Source of the DNA: Streptomyces apocyni
GTDB taxonomy: Bacteria > Actinomycetota > Actinomycetes > Streptomycetales > Streptomycetaceae
Direction: 5' to 3'
Assembly: GCF_009739465.1 (NCBI RefSeq)
Contig: NZ_WHOM01000033.1
Span: forward strand, 301,085-365,084
Length of the DNA stretch: 64,000 nucleotides
In this document: piece after piece, positions 60,724 through 64,000 of the stretch
Numbering within the stretch: position 1 is the stretch's first letter
Layout: every line of letters starts with the position of its first letter
Notes under the pieces: generated by a model
The model's database searches: none
What the model saw: the letters and a program-made list of their open reading frames with translations, nothing else
Told to the model about the DNA's origin: nothing
Program-made: the position numbers and the translations under genes

Positions 60724-60974
60724 ATGGCTTCCTCCCAGCGGGTTACTCGGATTCCGGCCGGCGTGGCGGCGGCCCTGGCCCGGCTTCCAGGAGTATCGGC
60801 CCTGGCCAGACCTCCGAGAACACGAGCGAGCGTCAGCGTACGCGAGTGAACGGCAGGGGTGAGTGGCGCACCTCTCACGTAACGAAGCGGCGAAGTGTGG
60901 CATACGCCACGGAAGGGGCGTTCTGCCCGTCCTCACGGGGGGTGCGCCCCCGTCCGACGCCCATAATCGAGCCC

Positions 60975-62117
60975 GTGACCGATCTTGATCAACGCTCCAC
61001 GCCGCTCGGGGGCGCGCTGCGCCGGGCCGCGCCCGCACTGCTCGCGTACGCCGGGGTGCGCGCCCTGGGGCTCGCCGTGCTCGCGGCGTGGGGTGCGGCC
61101 ACCGGGAAGAGCCCGCACCAGCTCCTGTCGGCGCGCTGGGACTCGCTCTGGTACACGCGGGTCGCGGACTTCGGCTACGGCTGGGAAGTACGGCTGCCCG
61201 ACGGCGGGGTCCACTCCAATCTGGCGTTCTTCCCGCTGCTGCCGTGGCTGGAGCGGCTGGGATCGGCGGTGAGCCCGCTGTCGTACGCCGATGCCGGGCT
61301 GCTGGTCAGCTGGCTGGCCTCGATCGGCGCGGCCGCCGGGATCTTCGCGGTCGCGGACCGGTTGTACGGGCGCCGCGCGGGCGTGCTGGCCGTGGTGCTG
61401 TGGGCGGTGCTGCCGGTCGGCATCGTGCAGTCCATGGCGTACAGCGAGTCGCTGTTCACGGCGCTCGCCGCGTGGTCGCTGTACGCGGTGCTGACCGGCC
61501 GCTGGGTGTGGGCCGGGGCGCTGGCCTGTGCGGCGGGGCTGACCCGGCCGGTGGGGGCCGCGGTGGTGGCCGCGGTGTGGGTGACGGCCGCGGTCCGGGT
61601 CGCCCGGGACCGGGAGGCTGACTGGCGGATGGTGCTCGGGGTGCTGATCGCCCCGCTGGGCGCCGCGGGCTACGTCCTCTGGGTCGGGCAGCGGACCGGC
61701 GGCGGCCTCTTCGGCTATCTCGACGTCCAGGGGCAGTGGGGCAACGGCTTCGACGGGGGCTGGGCCTTCGCGCGGTTCATCGGCGCCAAGCTGACGACGT
61801 TTCCGGACGCACTGGCCGGACTGGGACTGATCCTGGGGGTCGCGCTGGTCATCTGGCTGTACGTGCGGTGCGTGCGGCAGGGCCAGCCGCTCGCGCTCCT
61901 GGTGTACTGCGGGATCGTCGTCGCCCTCGCGCTGTGCGCCTCGGGGTACTTCGGCTCGAAGCCACGGCTGTTGCTGCCCGCCTTTCCGCTGCTGCTGCCG
62001 ATCGCGGTGGCGCTGGCCCGGTTCCGTACCTCCAGGGTGGTCGTACTGCTGGGGGCCGTGGCAGTGGCGTCGGCGGTCTACGGCGCGTTCTGGCTGCACG
62101 GCTCGGGCCCCCCGTGA
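60975..62117 (+). CDS. GT-C mannosyltransferase-like membrane protein
   Basis: 380 residues with nine or more helices. SARWDSLWYTRVADFGYGW (loop 1, with the conserved Asp), PLLPWLERLG and SMAYSESLFT match the GPI-mannosyltransferase (PIG-V-like) group. It probably transfers mannose from a polyprenol-phosphate donor to lipid or glycan acceptors outside the membrane. GTG 60975 is used. Its PAP2 phosphatase neighbour fits recycling of polyprenyl phosphates, but the two are separated by 235 bp. Confidence 0.87.
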   Translation: MTDLDQRSTPLGGALRRAAPALLAYAGVRALGLAVLAAWGAATGKSPHQLLSARWDSLWYTRVADFGYGWEVRLPDGGVHSNLAFFPLLPWLERLGSAVSPLSYADAGLLVSWLASIGAAAGIFAVADRLYGRRAGVLAVVLWAVLPVGIVQSMAYSESLFTALAAWSLYAVLTGRWVWAGALACAAGLTRPVGAAVVAAVWVTAAVRVARDREADWRMVLGVLIAPLGAAGYVLWVGQRTGGGLFGYLDVQGQWGNGFDGGWAFARFIGAKLTTFPDALAGLGLILGVALVIWLYVRCVRQGQPLALLVYCGIVVALALCASGYFGSKPRLLLPAFPLLLPIAVALARFRTSRVVVLLGAVAVASAVYGAFWLHGSGPP

Positions 62118-62352
62118 CCGAATCCGTCCCCTCGTGACTGAACGGAGAATTCCACACCGAGTAAAGGTGAACGAATTCAGAGGGCGCTGGAACGACATCC
62201 GCATACGATCGGAGTAAACGCACGCCACGGTCAGTTCGCGGAGTGAAAACCGGGAAAGCAAAGGCGCCTTGAGATGAATCCCACATCACATCGTCATCAC
62301 GAAGCCGGTGCTTCGACCAGGCCCGCCGCTAACCCGCTGTAACGTCGATCGA

Positions 62353-63384
62353 GTGCGTACCGAACGAAACCCCACCCGTCTGGACCGGGTGTTCGCCCGT
62401 CTCGACCGTGAACCGGAACGGCCGGAGGGCCTCGACATCCCGCGGATGAGTCCGCACCGGATGGTGCTTCTGGGCTCGACGCTGGTCTTCTACGTGCTGA
62501 TCGTCGTCGCCGTGATCAACACCTCGTGGCTGGTGCGGCTCGACTGGCAGGTCATGTTCTTCCGCCCTTACCAGCAGTGGCCGGAACTGCACGCCTGGCT
62601 CGACTACTTCGTGGTGCTCGGCCAGCGCGGGCCGACCGCGGTGATGGTCGCCGCCTGGCTGCTGTGGCGCTCCTGGCGCCAGCACACGCTCCGCCCGTTG
62701 CTGGTTCTCGCCGTCGCGCTGCTGCTGCTCAACGTCACGGTGGGGGCCGCGAAGCTGGGCATGGGCCGCCTCGGTCCGCACTACGCCAACACCATCGGCG
62801 CCAACGAGATGTGGCTGACCGGCGATATATTTCCTTCGGGCCACACCGCCAACGCCGTGGTCACCTGGGGCATCCTCGCCTATCTGGCGGCGACCCACCG
62901 CACCCGCCGCTATCTGTCTGCCGTCTCGGCGGTCGTTGCTCTCGGCGTCGGGCTGACCACGGTCTACCTGGGCACGCACTGGCTGACCGATGTGCTGCTC
63001 GGCTGGGCCGCTGGTGTGCTGATCCTGCTGGCGCTGCCCTGGTTCGAGCCGCTGATCGCGCGTGCCGAGGCGTGGATCTTCCGGGTCCGCGAGAGCGTGC
63101 GCGACAGAGTGCGCGCGTACGGTCGCCGCCCCGCCGCCGTGCCCGCCCCGGTCACCATCGCCGCACCAGCGCGCCGCCCGGACGCCGACGAGGCGCCCGC
63201 GACGCGTACGCCGGTGGGCGCGGCCGCCCACAGCGTCACACGCTCTCCCGGGCACCTGTCCACCTCACGCGCGCACGCGTCGCACGCGGAGCGCGCTCCC
63301 GGCGCCCCGACCGGCAGCCGTCGGCCGCCGCACCCGGACCGGGTGGGGCGTCCCACCTCGGCTAGCCCCGTGACGGGCGGCTGA
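62353..63384 (+). CDS. PAP2-family phosphatase
   Basis: 343 residues with about six helices in the first 230. The catalytic motifs KLGMGRLGP (signature 1), PSGHTANAV (2) and YLGTHWLTDVLLG (3) are present; the last about 100 residues form a basic, Pro/Ala-rich cytoplasmic tail (THSLTR-like low complexity). It dephosphorylates a lipid phosphate, likely polyprenyl pyrophosphate or phosphatidic acid. GTG 62353 is chosen; the frame is open 15 codons further. Possibly part of the same surface-glycan activities as its upstream neighbour. Confidence 0.9.
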   Translation: MRTERNPTRLDRVFARLDREPERPEGLDIPRMSPHRMVLLGSTLVFYVLIVVAVINTSWLVRLDWQVMFFRPYQQWPELHAWLDYFVVLGQRGPTAVMVAAWLLWRSWRQHTLRPLLVLAVALLLLNVTVGAAKLGMGRLGPHYANTIGANEMWLTGDIFPSGHTANAVVTWGILAYLAATHRTRRYLSAVSAVVALGVGLTTVYLGTHWLTDVLLGWAAGVLILLALPWFEPLIARAEAWIFRVRESVRDRVRAYGRRPAAVPAPVTIAAPARRPDADEAPATRTPVGAAAHSVTRSPGHLSTSRAHASHAERAPGAPTGSRRPPHPDRVGRPTSASPVTGG

Positions 63385-63505
63385 CACCAGAGACCGCGCT
63401 GACGCCAGAGACCGAACTGACAGCAGGACGCGCTGACACCAGAGACCGCGGGGCGCGGTACGCACCACCCAGCCCCGTACGGACTCGCCCGCCGAAGGCG
63501 GTCTC

Positions 63506-63721
63506 TCAGCCTGCCCAGCAGCGGGTGACGACGTCGTCGCTGACCTCGAAGTTCAGCCGCCCCTCGAGGTACTCCATGGTGATGAACGCGCCGGGCGGCA
63601 CCGATCTGACGGTGGTCCAGCCGCGTTCGCGGGCCCGGCGTTCGGCGCGATCGGCGTCGAGTCCGACGTAGGAGTCGGGGGCGTCCTGAGGCTGCGCGGA
63701 AGGAGTCGGTAGGGGTGCCAT
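63506..63721 (-). CDS. I78-family peptidase inhibitor-like protein
   Basis: 71 residues. The pattern SYVGLDADRAERRARERGWT, PPGAFITMEYLEGRLN and VSDDVVTRCWAG matches the I78 inhibitor domain (RLNFEV then a Cys-Trp end). No signal peptide, so either the inhibitor acts inside the cell or it is secreted by another way. ATG 63721. In streptomycetes such small inhibitors may moderate proteases; two secreted S1 proteases are encoded 10 kb to the left, but a link is only speculative. Confidence 0.8.
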   Translation of the reverse strand: MAPLPTPSAQPQDAPDSYVGLDADRAERRARERGWTTVRSVPPGAFITMEYLEGRLNFEVSDDVVTRCWAG

Positions 63722-64000
63722 ACGGCCACCGTAGGCGGCCGGGTCCCGGTGGCGAAAGGGTCACGGGAAGCGGATACCGAGCGTCACCTCACCCCCTCTA
63801 TCTTCACGCGGTCACGCTTGTGTCACAAGATCACTACACAGGTTTATCCCGCACCCGGCCATACGCGCGAACCAACCGGTCACGCGCACGTACGATTTCG
63901 AATTCCCGCCGCAAAATAACCGGCTCCGGCTTTTCGACTGCGTAACCTGCCAAAAGCGTCCCGGCTCGAACACGGCCGAGCGCCCCCTGTCGGAGCCGGG
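63722..64000. other. Right edge, no gene supported
   Basis: No gene with family similarity. A 13-bp palindrome CTTGTG-T-CACAAG lies at 63817-63829, followed by an AT-richer stretch around 63840-63925; it may be the control region of a gene beyond the window. Confidence 0.45.

Noticed and set aside
63715..63945. 76-codon frame near the right edge
   Set aside because: Starts in the I78 gene's leader on the opposite strand, no family signal and unusual codon use.

Overview
The window is high-GC DNA with dense, short-spaced genes, frequent GTG/TTG starts, many TetR regulators, streptogrisin-type secreted proteases, an LAETG-type (class E sortase) wall signal, a SoxR and a stand-alone SepF-like protein. 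Together these point to a Streptomyces chromosome. The combination soxR - hmgA - sflA in this order resembles, from memory and unchecked, the S. coelicolor SCO169x-SCO175x core region. I saw no tRNA, rRNA, CRISPR array, insertion sequence, integrase or prophage.

Layout. 1-5.9 kb: a Tat-exported molybdopterin oxidoreductase, an APC permease, a helical-repeat hypothetical protein, an ASCH protein, a NUDIX hydrolase, two coupled DUF202 membrane proteins and a duplicated His-rich protein. 6-10 kb: a split ACAD10/11-like pair (phosphotransferase plus acyl-CoA dehydrogenase), a TetR and an SDR, tied together by a shared operator. 10-16 kb: a zinc-ribbon protein, a divergent BKACE-like protein, SoxR, a MaoC hydratase with its TetR (shared operator), a YiaA-like protein, and an acyl-CoA dehydrogenase divergent from a TetR. 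16-23 kb: an EamA exporter, an ADH/ALDH pair, a formate-dehydrogenase-like molybdoenzyme and a TetR. 23-27 kb: a translationally coupled three-gene operon (secreted beta-helix/membrane protein, cupredoxin-like lipoprotein, polytopic membrane protein) that I cannot assign to a known system. 27-32 kb: homogentisate dioxygenase behind a perfect inverted repeat, a GntR/UTRA regulator, an orphan type ISP specificity-like protein and a CaiB/BaiF CoA-transferase. 32-35.6 kb: a transmembrane Ser/Thr kinase and a secreted SGNH esterase. 35.8-46 kb: a cell-surface glycan locus containing a FemAB-like acyltransferase, two GT2 enzymes, a deacetylase, a 1322-residue flippase/polymerase-like fusion and a membrane-anchored glycosidase. 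46-50.3 kb: an AAA ATPase, a small GntR, a double GNAT, a DUF402 protein and a methyltransferase-NUDIX fusion. 50.5-57.5 kb: a secreted and wall-anchored AA10 LPMO, an SRPBCC protein, two S1 proteases, a Cys-rich DUF5685-like protein and sflA. 57.5-64 kb: a glutaryl-CoA-dehydrogenase-like enzyme, a DHA2 exporter, a GT-C mannosyltransferase, a PAP2 phosphatase and an I78 inhibitor.

Two themes run through the window. The first is acyl-CoA and aromatic-acid catabolism under TetR control. Three different operator words recur: GCATACCGACTGGT-like at 6.0, 9.9 and 22.2 kb; CTGAGCAAGCGCTTAG at 12.57 and 13.8 kb; AACTAGCRSTGBTAGTY at 15.4, 19.85 and 58.75 kb. The last links genes 43 kb apart. The second is cell-surface work: glycan assembly and export, glycan cleavage, wall anchoring and secreted proteases. 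A recurring oddity is short tandem repeats (9-19 bp) placed in gene tails and between genes.
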